Below are positions 35,560-45,458 of a DNA stretch of 64,000 nucleotides, one piece after another. Location of the stretch: positions 310,114-374,113 of the forward strand of contig NZ_LMHW01000012.1 of the NCBI RefSeq assembly GCF_001428525.1, written 5' to 3'. This DNA is from Flavobacterium sp. Root186 (GTDB lineage Bacteria > Bacteroidota > Bacteroidia > Flavobacteriales > Flavobacteriaceae). Both the position numbers and the translations under genes were made by a program. Each line of letters opens with the position of its first letter. Positions within the stretch are counted from its first letter, which is position 1. A model generated the notes under the pieces. It was not told where the DNA came from, made no database searches, and saw only the letters and a program-made list of their open reading frames with translations.

Positions 35560-35797
35560 AGAGTATTTTAAAAAAATGGAAGATGCAAAAGTAAGCAAAT
35601 GTTTTAGTTTCTGAAGTTGATTTTTGTTATTAAAAATGTAAATTTTTAATTAATATTTTTAAGAGATAAAACTATAACTGAAAAATTGTCCGAATTGTAA
35701 ATCTGGAAGATATTTTAATATAAAATATTTTAATAATAGTACTGAATATATGATTTTGTACAATTGATTTTTGTTAATATTTATTTATAATTTATTT

Positions 35798-35805
35798 TAT
35801 ATTTG
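35798..35805 (+). promoter_or_regulatory. Promoter of the first YD-like lipoprotein (TATATTTG)
   Basis: There is a perfect TAnnTTTG 19 nt before the start. TTTTTG ends 24 nt upstream as a possible -33 box. Confidence 0.6.
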
Positions 35806-35824
35806 ATACTTCAAAATATACCAT

Positions 35825-36619
35825 ATGAAAAAAATACTATTTTTTAGTGCATTAGCATTAATTTTAGCATCATGCTCTAATGATGAGAATTCTTCTTCCT
35901 CTGAAGATACTTCGGTTTTACCCAAAACAATTTCATACATATATCCTAATATATATCTGGGAACAAATAGTAAAAGTACCCTCACCTTTAATGGAAATAA
36001 AATTATAAGCAGCATTACACCTGACTCAAAAACTATATTTACTTACAGTGGTGATTTAATAACAAAACAAGAAGCGTTTGATATAGATCAACAAGGAAAA
36101 GAGACAAAAGACGATGAAGTTGTATATACTTATGAAAGTGGAAAGTTAAAGACAAGAATCTTTAAAGAGAATATTACTACCGAATATCCTGATGGACAAT
36201 ACATTGAAAAAACGGTTTACACATATAGTTCTAACGATCTAATTTCATATATAAATTATTCAGTAAATAAGGATACAAAAGTAGAAACCAAAAGTAGTGA
36301 AGGTAATTTGGCCTATAAAGATGGTAATCTTGTAAAAGAAGAGCAAAAAGTTAATTCAGTAACAACGACAAGAGTTTATGAATATGATACAAAGAATAAT
36401 CCTCTTAAGAATATTCTAGGCTTTAATTTATTACTAAATGAGATTAGTTATATAGGGAAAAATAATATTGTAAAAACTACCAGAACGTCATCTGAAAACT
36501 CTAATACAGCGGTTTATGTAACCAGCTATACTTATAATGTAAGCGGCTATCCGTTAAGAAATACTTCATTTGATGGAGGAGGCACATCAATAGAATACGA
36601 AATTGAATATACTTACTAG
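35825..36619 (+). CDS. Surface lipoprotein with YD-like repeats, paralogue A
   Basis: 264 residues with lipoprotein signal MKKILFFSALALILASC. After Cys17 the mature start SNDENSSSSED is acidic/Ser-rich, resembling the lipoprotein export signal that sends Flavobacterium lipoproteins to the cell surface. The body consists of short repeated beta units such as VVYTYESGKLKTRIF, TVYTYSSNDLISYINY and VYEYDTKNNPLKNI, similar in style to RHS/YD repeats. It has its own promoter and terminator. The gene at 36984 is a clear paralogue (same signal, same closing pattern TYNxxGYPxxxx). No enzyme motif is present and function is unknown. Confidence 0.8.
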   Translation: MKKILFFSALALILASCSNDENSSSSEDTSVLPKTISYIYPNIYLGTNSKSTLTFNGNKIISSITPDSKTIFTYSGDLITKQEAFDIDQQGKETKDDEVVYTYESGKLKTRIFKENITTEYPDGQYIEKTVYTYSSNDLISYINYSVNKDTKVETKSSEGNLAYKDGNLVKEEQKVNSVTTTRVYEYDTKNNPLKNILGFNLLLNEISYIGKNNIVKTTRTSSENSNTAVYVTSYTYNVSGYPLRNTSFDGGGTSIEYEIEYTY

Positions 36620-36983
36620 TTTTTAAAACGTAAAAAAAATGTAAAAACCAAATACAGAAGTATTTGGTTTTTTTATTGGTGTATATTTTTTGAATTTCAT
36701 GAATGATTGAGCTTTTATCATGATAAAAGATTTCATTTATAAAGTTTAAGAAAAGAGCTAGGTATTTATACGGTGCAATTAATTTTATTCATTTTACTCA
36801 AAAAAACATGTATGTGTACTACAACTTTGACTTTTAAATAATTATAATGCTGCACAGACAATTAAATTATTTTACTATCGCAGTAGACTTTTTTTTGTAA
36901 TAAAATAGGCTTAAAAATAATTGGATAATATGTAATGTTTCAATTACATTTATTTCAATAATTAATAATTTAACCTATAAAAA
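36620..36983. other. Intergenic region between paralogous lipoprotein genes
   Basis: 364 bases. They hold the terminator at 36644 and otherwise only AT-rich sequence. No TAnnTTTG box was found before the second gene, and TTTCAATTACATTTATTTC near 36940 is the only structured-looking part. Confidence 0.4.
36644..36674 (+). terminator. Terminator of lipoprotein A
   Basis: A 12-bp perfect stem AAAACCAAATAC/GTATTTGGTTTT with AGAA loop is followed by T-rich sequence. Confidence 0.85.
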
Positions 36984-37715
36984 ATGAAAAAACTTTTACT
37001 TCTTTTTGGAGCTTTGACTCTTACTTTAACATCTTGTTCGAGCGATGACGATTCATCTTCTGATTCAGTTTTACTTAAAAAAGTTATCTTAACTGGAGAA
37101 GGCGGAAAAACAACTGTAAACTATACATACGATGGTAATAAAATCGTAAGTGTAATCGATGATGCTAAAGAAATAAACATGCATTATACTTATACAGGAG
37201 ATGTAATTACTAAACTTGAATTTAGACTTCCTGATGGATCTGTAGAGCAAACAAACACGTTTACTTACGGTGCTGATGGGAAATTAGCAACTTTTTTGAG
37301 AGTTGAACTTGATGATGATCAATTAAGAGGACATAAAGAAGTTTACACTTATAATGCGAATGGAACAATTTCAGTAATATTATATAGTGGAGATGATAAA
37401 ACTCAAACTGATGAATCAGGAACCGCTACAATTAAATTTCTTGATGGAGAAGTAAGTGAAATAACAAGCACCAATTCACCAAATCATAAATATGTATATG
37501 ATTCTAAAAATAATGCAGCAAAAAATGTTTTAGGTTTAGATAAAATTGCTTTTGTTGATGGTGAAGGAGTTGGAGTTTTCCATAATGAAATTTCGGATAC
37601 TTCAGGAGGAGAAGTATCGTCTACTTATTCTTATACTTATAATGCAGATGGATATCCACAAACAAGTGTAGACAATACAGAAGGACTTCACTTCACTTCA
37701 GAATATTTCTACTAG
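36984..37715 (+). CDS. Surface lipoprotein with YD-like repeats, paralogue B
   Basis: 243 residues with signal MKKLLLLFGALTLTLTSC. The mature N-terminus SSDDDSSSDS fits the acidic surface-export signal of Flavobacterium lipoproteins better than its paralogue. The body has repeated units (VNYTYDGNKIVSVID, MHYTYTGDVITKLEF, NTFTYGADGKLATFL, EVYTYNANGTISVIL) and ends YTYNADGYPQTSVDNTEGL. It matches the gene at 35825 in layout and closing motif, so the two arose by tandem duplication and then diverged. Function is unknown. Surface display is inferred. Confidence 0.8.
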   Translation: MKKLLLLFGALTLTLTSCSSDDDSSSDSVLLKKVILTGEGGKTTVNYTYDGNKIVSVIDDAKEINMHYTYTGDVITKLEFRLPDGSVEQTNTFTYGADGKLATFLRVELDDDQLRGHKEVYTYNANGTISVILYSGDDKTQTDESGTATIKFLDGEVSEITSTNSPNHKYVYDSKNNAAKNVLGLDKIAFVDGEGVGVFHNEISDTSGGEVSSTYSYTYNADGYPQTSVDNTEGLHFTSEYFY

Positions 37716-37737
37716 TAGATGATTGACATTTATAATC

Positions 37738-37769
37738 AAAAGCCAGATGCATTTACATCTGGCTTTTTT
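37738..37769 (+). terminator. Terminator of lipoprotein B
   Basis: The stem AAAGCCAGATG/CATCTGGCTTT (loop CATTTA region) is followed by T6. Confidence 0.85.
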
Positions 37770-37808
37770 GTTTCTAAAAAATAACCGAAATTTACACAAA
37801 ATAGTATT

Positions 37809-38768
37809 ATGCAATTCAGAACCCAAATTCCAATTTCAAAAAGTAGCAATCCAATCGATTATAATTCGAAGATACTTTCTGTTGGTTCTTGTTTTGCAGA
37901 AAATATGGCCGAGAAATTCGATTATTTTAAGTTTCAAAATGAAACGAATCCGTTTGGAATTATATTCAATCCTGTTTCAATAGAGAAATTGTTTAACCGG
38001 GTTTGTAAAGAAGAATTGTTTACAGAAAAAGATGTTTTCTTTCATAACGAACGCTGGCATAGTTTCGAAGTTCATTCCGATTTAAGTAATTCTGATAGAC
38101 AAGAATTATTAGAAACACTCAACAAGGCCATTTTAGAAACCAATAAACGGATAAAAGAATCCACACATGTAATTATCACATTTGGAACTTCCTGGATTTA
38201 CAAAAATCTTGAAAGTGAGGAAATCGCTGCCAATTGCCATAAAGTACCTCAAAAACAATTCTCAAAAGAATTATTATCTGTTGATGTAATTCAAAAAAGC
38301 ATTCAAAACACCATAGATTTAATTCAGACTTTAAATCCGGATGTCAATTTCATTTTTACGATTTCGCCAGTACGTCATATAAAAGATGGTTTTGTAGAAA
38401 ATCAACTAAGCAAATCACACTTATTCACAGCACTTCACCAAGTTTTAAAAAGTCACAATCCACAATTCACAATTCATGACTATTTCCCTTCTTATGAAAT
38501 CATGATGGATGAACTACGCGATTATCGTTTTTATACCGAAGATATGCTGCATCCCAATCCAATTGCAGTTGATTATATTTGGAAACTTTTCAGTGAAAAT
38601 TATATCTCACAAGAATCTATTTCTACAATGCAGGAAGTAGAGGAAATTCAGAAAAGTCTTCGTCATAGAAGTTTTAATCCAGAATCAGAAGAGCACAAAA
38701 AATTCTTAGAAAAACTGCAGCAGAAAATAAATCTGCTTGGAAAAAAACTGCCTCATATTTCATTTTAA
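37809..38768 (+). CDS. GSCFA domain-containing protein
   Basis: 319 residues. The family motif is seen as SVGSCFAENMAEKFDYF at about 23-39, followed by NPFGIIFNPVSIEKLF. Further conserved parts are VITFGTSWIY, TISPVRHIKDGFVENQLSKS and the closing FYTEDMLHPNPIAVDYIWKLF. GSCFA proteins look like SGNH/GDSL-type hydrolases (Ser in GSCF, Asp-x-x-His-like DMLHP near the end). The substrate is unknown. No signal peptide. It starts at the ATG at 37809, 94 nt after lipoprotein B, and is followed by a glycosyltransferase. Confidence 0.92.
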   Translation: MQFRTQIPISKSSNPIDYNSKILSVGSCFAENMAEKFDYFKFQNETNPFGIIFNPVSIEKLFNRVCKEELFTEKDVFFHNERWHSFEVHSDLSNSDRQELLETLNKAILETNKRIKESTHVIITFGTSWIYKNLESEEIAANCHKVPQKQFSKELLSVDVIQKSIQNTIDLIQTLNPDVNFIFTISPVRHIKDGFVENQLSKSHLFTALHQVLKSHNPQFTIHDYFPSYEIMMDELRDYRFYTEDMLHPNPIAVDYIWKLFSENYISQESISTMQEVEEIQKSLRHRSFNPESEEHKKFLEKLQQKINLLGKKLPHISF

Positions 38769-38816
38769 TTTCAAGAATATTTTTTGCTTATTTAAGGAAA
38801 TTTCCTATGTTGTTTG

Positions 38817-38824
38817 TATGTTTG
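38817..38824 (+). promoter_or_regulatory. -7 box TATGTTTG upstream of the glycosyltransferase
   Basis: This is a perfect TAnnTTTG 96 nt before the start, preceded by a small GGAAATTTCC palindrome. Confidence 0.4.
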
Positions 38825-38920
38825 CTTTTTCTTTAAAGAAAACATTGCGGAGAACTTAGGCTTTTGGGCAGTAAAACTGTCTTAAAAAGATAAAAAAATT
38901 AAGTAAAAAATAAGTTTAAT

Positions 38921-40153
38921 ATGAAACCTTTAAAATCAAAAATGGGACTTCCCCGTATTGTTTATATTGGGAATGATGAGCCAGAACTTAAATCTATACA
39001 ATTAAGTGATTATGAATCGAATGATTTAGATGTCTTGTATTTAAAGAATGATGAGAATATTAATAAATACATTATTTCATTTAACCCTGACTGCATCATA
39101 ACTACCGGTAATTCGCCAGAAGACTATCCAAACCTGATGAATTTGTCAATAGATATTAGACGCAGATGGTTGAATTTACCAGATTCTACAAAAGAAGAAA
39201 TTGGCGAAAGCGCTTATAACTGCGCAATGAATTATATTTTATCATCACAAACAGAAGATTTAATTTCATTTTTCACACCAGTTTACAATACAGGTGAAAT
39301 CCTTCTTCGTACTTATGATTCGATAAAAAAACAAACCTATATCAATTGGGAATGGGTGATCGTTAACGATTCTACTGATGATGGAAAAACTTTAAAAATT
39401 GCTGAAGATATAGCAGCCCGGGATGTAAGAGTTAAAGTGTATGATTTTAAGAAAAAATCAGGAGGATTAATTGGCGAAGTGAAGCATCGCGCAGCATGTA
39501 TGTGCAATGGAGACTATCTGGCAGAACTGGATCATGACGATTATTTAATGCCCGATTGTGCATTTGATATCGTAGCAGCATTTAGAAATCATCCCGAAAT
39601 TGGATTCGTCTATTCAGATTGTGCTGAGATTGATGAAAACTGGAATTCATTAACATATCCCGATGGATTTGCTTTTGGATATGGAAAATATGAAAATCAG
39701 TTTATTATGGAAAAATGGATGAAAGTTTATATTTCTATGAATATTAATCCAAAAACTATACGTCATATTGTTGGGGTTCCCAATCATATTAGAGTTTGGC
39801 GAAAATCAATCTATCATCAGATAGGAGGACATAACAGAAGATTATCTATTGGCGATGATTATGAATTACTGGTAAGAACTTTTCTTTCGACTAGATTAAT
39901 GAGAATTCCAAAAATTGGTTATCTGCAGTTTATTTACTCCAATCAAAATGCGGCGAACACTCATGATACAGCACGGGCAGATATACAGCGCAGAGTTAGA
40001 TCTATAGCAGGCTTTTATAATGAAAAAATAAAAGAACGTTTTGAAGAACTTGGTGTAGAAGACTGGGCATATCAAGAAAACCCAAACAATCCATTATTAA
40101 CCCAAAGCCGATTTGGAAAAGAAGAAGGATATGTGAACCTGATCGCTTTTTAA
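38921..40153 (+). CDS. Family 2 glycosyltransferase
   Basis: 410 residues with no membrane helix. An N-terminal extension (1-115) has unknown fold. The GT-A domain starts at about 116 (LISFFTPVYNTGEILLRTYD, WEWVIVNDSTDDGKT) and has the metal/nucleotide motif Asp-His-Asp-Asp (LAELDHDDYLMPD). The C-terminal part contains SIGDDYELLVRTFL, typical of GT2 acceptor-side regions. It transfers a sugar from a nucleotide donor to an unknown acceptor, in the cytosol. It is isolated from other polysaccharide genes, so the pathway is unknown. Confidence 0.9.
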   Translation: MKPLKSKMGLPRIVYIGNDEPELKSIQLSDYESNDLDVLYLKNDENINKYIISFNPDCIITTGNSPEDYPNLMNLSIDIRRRWLNLPDSTKEEIGESAYNCAMNYILSSQTEDLISFFTPVYNTGEILLRTYDSIKKQTYINWEWVIVNDSTDDGKTLKIAEDIAARDVRVKVYDFKKKSGGLIGEVKHRAACMCNGDYLAELDHDDYLMPDCAFDIVAAFRNHPEIGFVYSDCAEIDENWNSLTYPDGFAFGYGKYENQFIMEKWMKVYISMNINPKTIRHIVGVPNHIRVWRKSIYHQIGGHNRRLSIGDDYELLVRTFLSTRLMRIPKIGYLQFIYSNQNAANTHDTARADIQRRVRSIAGFYNEKIKERFEELGVEDWAYQENPNNPLLTQSRFGKEEGYVNLIAF

Positions 40154-40346
40154 AATAAGTATTTATAGATTCAAGTAAATCAACAGTAAAAAATAACAAA
40201 TATTTATTTCACATTCAAACTACAATGAAATTTTAGAATAATTGCCAATAATTATGTAAATTGTTAAAGGTTTAAATTTTACATTTTTGTAAGACGTATT
40301 ACTGTGCTTTTTTCAGAAGCAATTAAATCCTGTATTTTATTGACGT

Positions 40347-43300
40347 ATGAATAAGAAACCTATTTATTATTTTAAAAAAACACTTCGTGTACTGTTATGG
40401 TGCGTGGTTTCTGTAGTTGCACTTTTATTACTTCTAATAATATTAATTCAGGTTCCGTCTGTTCAGAATTTGGTTAAAGACAAAGCGATAACGTACCTCC
40501 ATAAAAAGATAAAAACCAAAGTTTCTTTAGATCATATTTCTATTAAATTCCCTAAAGATGTAGTGCTGGAAGGTTTTTATTTTGAAGATCAGAAAAAAGA
40601 TACACTGCTGGCAGGAAAACGATTAGAAGTTGATGTTGATCTTTTCAAACTGGTGAGCAGTGAACTCGAAATCAACTCTGTTTCACTTGAAAATGTAAAA
40701 GCCAATATTTCAAGAAATAAAGACGGTATTTTCAATTTTGATTATATCATAAAAGCATTCGAATCCAAAGAACCAAAAGTAGAAGATCCGGATGCTAAAC
40801 CATTCAAAATATCGGTTGTAAAAGTAAATCTGGATAACGTCAAATTTAATTTTAAAGATGATTTTGCTAAGAACGATATTGCCGTAAAACTAACGCATTT
40901 CGATACAAAATTCAATAAATTCGATTTAGATAAAATGGATTTTGATATTCCAAATATTGATCTTGACGGATTAAAATTGGTTTTAAATCAGGATGTTGTC
41001 GAGCAGATTGCTGTTGTTTCAGTAAAAACTGTTGATACAATTTCAAAACGAAAAGACTTCAAATTAAAACTCGGAAAAATCAGTTTGTCAAAAATTGATA
41101 TTGCTTACGATAACAAAGATTCGAAACTAGATTCAGGAATAAAACTCGGAAACTTAGATTTGTCCGTTAATGAAATTGATTTAAACAAACAGCTTCTAGA
41201 TTTTGATACTTTCGAACTTAAAAACCTAACCGGAAATTTAAGATTAGGAGCAAAGGACAAACAAATTCAGGCGCCAAGTTTAGATACAACGGCGATTAAA
41301 CAAGTAGGCTGGAAAGCAAAATTAAACAAAGTCAACATACAAAATATAGCCTTTAAATTTGATGACATGCAATCGAAACCAGCTTCAAAAGGAATCGATT
41401 ACAGTCATTTAGATTTGAGTAAATTTAATCTGGAAGCCGAGAAATTATATTATGCAAATGATACCATTTCGGGAAATATAAAATCACTTGCAGCAACAGA
41501 AAAAAGCGGTTTGAACATTCAGTCTTTAAAAACAAATTTTTTCTATGGGCCTAAAAACGCTTATTTAGATAATTTGTATTTAAAAACACCGCAAACACTT
41601 GTAAAAGATAAAATTAAGGTAGAATACAAATCACTCGCAGCACTCCAAAAAGATATCGCAAATCTTGCTGTCGATGCCAATTTAAAAGATTCAAACATAG
41701 GATTCAAAGACATCTTGTTATTTGCTCCCGATTTACAAAAAACAAATCCGTTTAAAAGTAATCCAAATGCCATTTTATATGTAAACAGCCGTGTAAACGG
41801 AAAAGTAAAAGATTTGAATATTCCGAAATTCGAAATGAGCGGAATTGGGACAACAAAAGTTTCCCTTTCGGGGAAAATAACCGGACTGCCAGATGCTCAA
41901 AAAGCGTATTACGATTTGAATATCAAAAAAATAGCAACGACTTCTAAAGACATAAATACGTTTGTACCAGCCGGAACAATTCCGAAAAACATGCAGCTTC
42001 CTTCGCAAATAAATCTGCAGGGAAAATTTAAAGGTTCTGCTCAGAATTTCAAAACTAATCTGGCCTTAAACAGTAATTTCGGAAATGCAAAAGTTGACGC
42101 TTTATTTGACCAGCGCGTTAAGAAAAAAGAGAAATACGATGCAACGGTTTATTTACTTGATTTTGATTTAGGCCGATTAATCAAAAACGATTCAATTGGA
42201 AAAATTACGCTTAAAGCGAAAGTAAAAGGAAATGGTCTGGACCCGAAAACAGCAAAAGCAGAATTGGATGGAATCGTTCAAAAAGCAGTTTTCAACAGAT
42301 ATACCTACAGAGATTTAGCATTAAAAGGAGATATAGCAAATGGTTCATTCGCAGTAAAATCAGAAATGCAAGACCCAAATTTGAATTTTGATTTAGCTGC
42401 AAGCGGAAATACACAAGAAAAATATCCGTCAATAAAATTAAAGCTAAACCTGGATATTGCCGATCTTGAAAAACTAAATCTTCATGCCGGGCCAATGAAA
42501 CTTCGCGGTATTGTCGATGCCGATATTGCCAATAGCAACCCGGATTTTTTGAATGGAAAGGTATTTCTTTCGAACATTCAGATTTTGCAGGATAAAGAAC
42601 CAATCGTTTTAGACTCTGTTCGTGTCATTGCTTTTTCAGACAACACACGAAATAATATTAAAATCTCCTCTCAGTTTTTAAAAGCCGAAGTTGACGGAAA
42701 ATACAAACTGACCACATTGACAGCGGCAATAAAAAAATCATTGTCAAAATATATCGATTTGAAAAATCCGAAAGCAAACGGAGAATCTGATGAACAGCGA
42801 TTGGCTTTTACATTAACGGTTGATAATGACCCGATTCTTTTTAAACTAATTCCAAAACTGACAGGTTTAGAGCCAATTAAAATTACCGGAAAATATAATA
42901 ATGTAACCGATTCTTTAGAAATAAGAGGAACAATTCCGAGAATCGTGTACGCAGATAATACAATAGCAGATGGAAAAATTAATATTGAAGCCAAAGAAAA
43001 TGCTTTAGAATATTCTGTTTCTGTAGCTACAATCGAAAGTGGTTCATTAAAAGTTCCGTTTACCAGTTTATCAGGAAAAGTAGAAAATAATATCTTGACT
43101 TATGCGCTTGAAGTTCAGGACGCAAAAGAAAAACCTCAATATTTTATTGCTGGGGAATTTAAAACGGAAGATTCTAAAAACATCTTTAAAATTGATGCCG
43201 AAAACTTCATTTTAAACTATGATAAATGGAACATCGACCCGGAAAACGCAATTGAATTTGGAGACAAACGATTATATGTCAATAAATTTTTCCTGAATAA

Positions 43301-45458
43301 TAACGGAAATGAATTGAAAGTTCAATCGCAGGGAACACAGGACAATGCGCCGTTGCAAGTCGATTTTGTAAACTTCAAAATCGAAACCATTATGAATATG
43401 GTTAAAAAAGATAAGTTGTTGATGCAGGGTTTAATTAACGGAAATGCCGTTGTTGAAAATGTCATGACTAGCCCAACTTTTACTTCTGATTTAAAAATTG
43501 ATGATTTTGCTTTTAGAGGAGAAGCTGTTGGTGATATTGAAATTAAAGTTGATAATAAAACTAATAATTTACTGAATGCAAATGTGGCATTAACGGGAGA
43601 AGGAAACGAGGTAAACCTGACCGGAAATTATAAAATGGATGACGGAAGTCTTGATTTCAATTTAGATCTAAATAAATTGTATGTCAAAAGTATTCAGGGT
43701 TTTACAATGGGAAATGTAACAGATGGAACGGGATATTTATCAGGAAACTTTAAAATTCTCGGGAATGCATCAAGCCCAAAAGTTTCGGGAGAATTAAATT
43801 TTAATGATGCTGGTTTTAGAATTACGCAGCTGAATTCCTTTTTCAAAACGGATAATGAAAAAATCACATTTAATAACGATGTAATCACTTTTGATAAGTT
43901 TACGCTTCACGATGAAAATGACAACGAATTGTCGGTAGACGGAACCATTCAATCGCCGGATTTCAAAAATTATAATTTTGGTTTAGTTATTACGGCAGAC
44001 GATTTTAGAGCCATACATTCTAAAGAAGTAGATAATGATTTGTTTTATGGTGATATGTTTCTGGATACAAAGCTCAATATTAAAGGAAATCTCGAAAGCC
44101 CTGTTGTCGACGGAACTATTAAAATAAATAAAGAAACCAAGTTTACGGTCGTTATGCCTCAGTCAGATCCTTCAATTGCAGATCGTGAAGGAATTGTAGA
44201 GTTTGTCGATGAAGATAATATGTATTTAAGACAAACTGTTGAACTGCAAAATGAACTCGATCAATCTGAAGTAAAAGGAATGGATGTGAATGTGGCCATT
44301 TCGATTGATAAAGAAGCAGAACTTACTTTATTAATTGATAAGGCAAATGGGGATTATTTGAAATTGAAAGGCGAAGCAGAATTAGTTGGCGGAATCGATA
44401 AATCAGGAAAAACAACTTTAACTGGGAAATATGAGTTTACAGATGGGGCTTATGAAATGAATTTTAACGGAATCAAAAGAAAATTTGATATTCAGAAAGG
44501 AAGTTATATTACCTGGAATGGTGAACCAACAATGGCAAATTTAAATATTACGGCAATTTATAAAGTAAATGCAGCGCCAATTGATTTATTAGGAAACCAA
44601 CTTGGAAACGACGATTCGGCTGTAAGAAATACATACAAACAAAAGCTTCCTTTTCAGACTTTACTGAAAATGAAGGGAGAATTAATGAAACCCGAAATTT
44701 CTTTTGGAATTGTACTTCCTGAAGGAAATTATGATGTTTCTTCGGATGTGGTTGAGCTTACTCAGACAAAGCTGAAACAATTAGAACAAGATCCGGCAGA
44801 ATTAAACAAACAGGTTTTTGCACTTTTATTATTGAACCGATTTGTGGGCGAAAATCCATTTGCAAGTGAAAGCGGCGGTACAAATGCAGAGTCTTTGGCA
44901 AGACAAAGTGTGAGCAAAATTCTTTCGCAGCAATTAAACAATCTTGCCGGAGAATTAATTACCGGATTTGAAGTCAATTTTGATTTAGAATCTACAGAAG
45001 ATTATACTTCCGGGACAATGCAAAACAGAACCGATTTGAATGTTGCCGTTTCTAAAAAACTGCTAGATGACAGATTGAAAGTAACCGTAGGAAGTAGTTT
45101 TGGTGTTGAAGGCGCGGAACGTGCCAACGAAGAAAGCACCAATATTGCCGGAGACGTAGCGCTGGATTATCAGCTTACAAAAGACGGTCGTTATATGGTT
45201 CGTGCTTATAGAAAAAATCAATATCAGGTAGCAGTCGAAGGTCAGGTTGTAGAAACGGGAGTTGCTTTTATTATTACAATGAGTTACAATAAATTCAGAG
45301 AGCTTTTTCATCGCTCAGAACAGGAAAAGCAAATGATACGAGAAGAAAAAGCCCGTAAAGAGAAAGAAAAACAAAAAAAGAAAGAAGCAAAAGAGAAGGA
45401 AAAACTAGAAGAAAATCAGCAGGAAAATCAAATTGAAGGAAATGAACAAAAAACATAA
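40347..45458 (+). CDS. tamB: TamB-like translocation and assembly module protein
   Basis: 1703 residues. There is one N-terminal membrane helix (about 10-35, VLLWCVVSVVALLLLLIILI), then long AsmA/TamB-type beta-groove repeats. A C-terminal DUF490 domain at about 1350-1640 contains LTGKYEFTDGAYEMNFNGIK and PEISFGIVLPEGNYD. Residues after about 1660 form a highly charged Lys/Glu tail (REEKARKEKEKQKKKEAKEK). TamB spans the periplasm and partners TamA in outer-membrane assembly or lipid transport. Its last 17 nt overlap the start of the tamL gene, a typical tamB-tamL operon. Long repeats with few Cys and normal length for the phylum. Confidence 0.93.
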   Translation: MNKKPIYYFKKTLRVLLWCVVSVVALLLLLIILIQVPSVQNLVKDKAITYLHKKIKTKVSLDHISIKFPKDVVLEGFYFEDQKKDTLLAGKRLEVDVDLFKLVSSELEINSVSLENVKANISRNKDGIFNFDYIIKAFESKEPKVEDPDAKPFKISVVKVNLDNVKFNFKDDFAKNDIAVKLTHFDTKFNKFDLDKMDFDIPNIDLDGLKLVLNQDVVEQIAVVSVKTVDTISKRKDFKLKLGKISLSKIDIAYDNKDSKLDSGIKLGNLDLSVNEIDLNKQLLDFDTFELKNLTGNLRLGAKDKQIQAPSLDTTAIKQVGWKAKLNKVNIQNIAFKFDDMQSKPASKGIDYSHLDLSKFNLEAEKLYYANDTISGNIKSLAATEKSGLNIQSLKTNFFYGPKNAYLDNLYLKTPQTLVKDKIKVEYKSLAALQKDIANLAVDANLKDSNIGFKDILLFAPDLQKTNPFKSNPNAILYVNSRVNGKVKDLNIPKFEMSGIGTTKVSLSGKITGLPDAQKAYYDLNIKKIATTSKDINTFVPAGTIPKNMQLPSQINLQGKFKGSAQNFKTNLALNSNFGNAKVDALFDQRVKKKEKYDATVYLLDFDLGRLIKNDSIGKITLKAKVKGNGLDPKTAKAELDGIVQKAVFNRYTYRDLALKGDIANGSFAVKSEMQDPNLNFDLAASGNTQEKYPSIKLKLNLDIADLEKLNLHAGPMKLRGIVDADIANSNPDFLNGKVFLSNIQILQDKEPIVLDSVRVIAFSDNTRNNIKISSQFLKAEVDGKYKLTTLTAAIKKSLSKYIDLKNPKANGESDEQRLAFTLTVDNDPILFKLIPKLTGLEPIKITGKYNNVTDSLEIRGTIPRIVYADNTIADGKINIEAKENALEYSVSVATIESGSLKVPFTSLSGKVENNILTYALEVQDAKEKPQYFIAGEFKTEDSKNIFKIDAENFILNYDKWNIDPENAIEFGDKRLYVNKFFLNNNGNELKVQSQGTQDNAPLQVDFVNFKIETIMNMVKKDKLLMQGLINGNAVVENVMTSPTFTSDLKIDDFAFRGEAVGDIEIKVDNKTNNLLNANVALTGEGNEVNLTGNYKMDDGSLDFNLDLNKLYVKSIQGFTMGNVTDGTGYLSGNFKILGNASSPKVSGELNFNDAGFRITQLNSFFKTDNEKITFNNDVITFDKFTLHDENDNELSVDGTIQSPDFKNYNFGLVITADDFRAIHSKEVDNDLFYGDMFLDTKLNIKGNLESPVVDGTIKINKETKFTVVMPQSDPSIADREGIVEFVDEDNMYLRQTVELQNELDQSEVKGMDVNVAISIDKEAELTLLIDKANGDYLKLKGEAELVGGIDKSGKTTLTGKYEFTDGAYEMNFNGIKRKFDIQKGSYITWNGEPTMANLNITAIYKVNAAPIDLLGNQLGNDDSAVRNTYKQKLPFQTLLKMKGELMKPEISFGIVLPEGNYDVSSDVVELTQTKLKQLEQDPAELNKQVFALLLLNRFVGENPFASESGGTNAESLARQSVSKILSQQLNNLAGELITGFEVNFDLESTEDYTSGTMQNRTDLNVAVSKKLLDDRLKVTVGSSFGVEGAERANEESTNIAGDVALDYQLTKDGRYMVRAYRKNQYQVAVEGQVVETGVAFIITMSYNKFRELFHRSEQEKQMIREEKARKEKEKQKKKEAKEKEKLEENQQENQIEGNEQKT

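Noticed and set aside
37723..37983. 86-codon plus-strand frame
   Set aside because: It covers a terminator and the start of the GSCFA gene in another frame, so it is a shadow.
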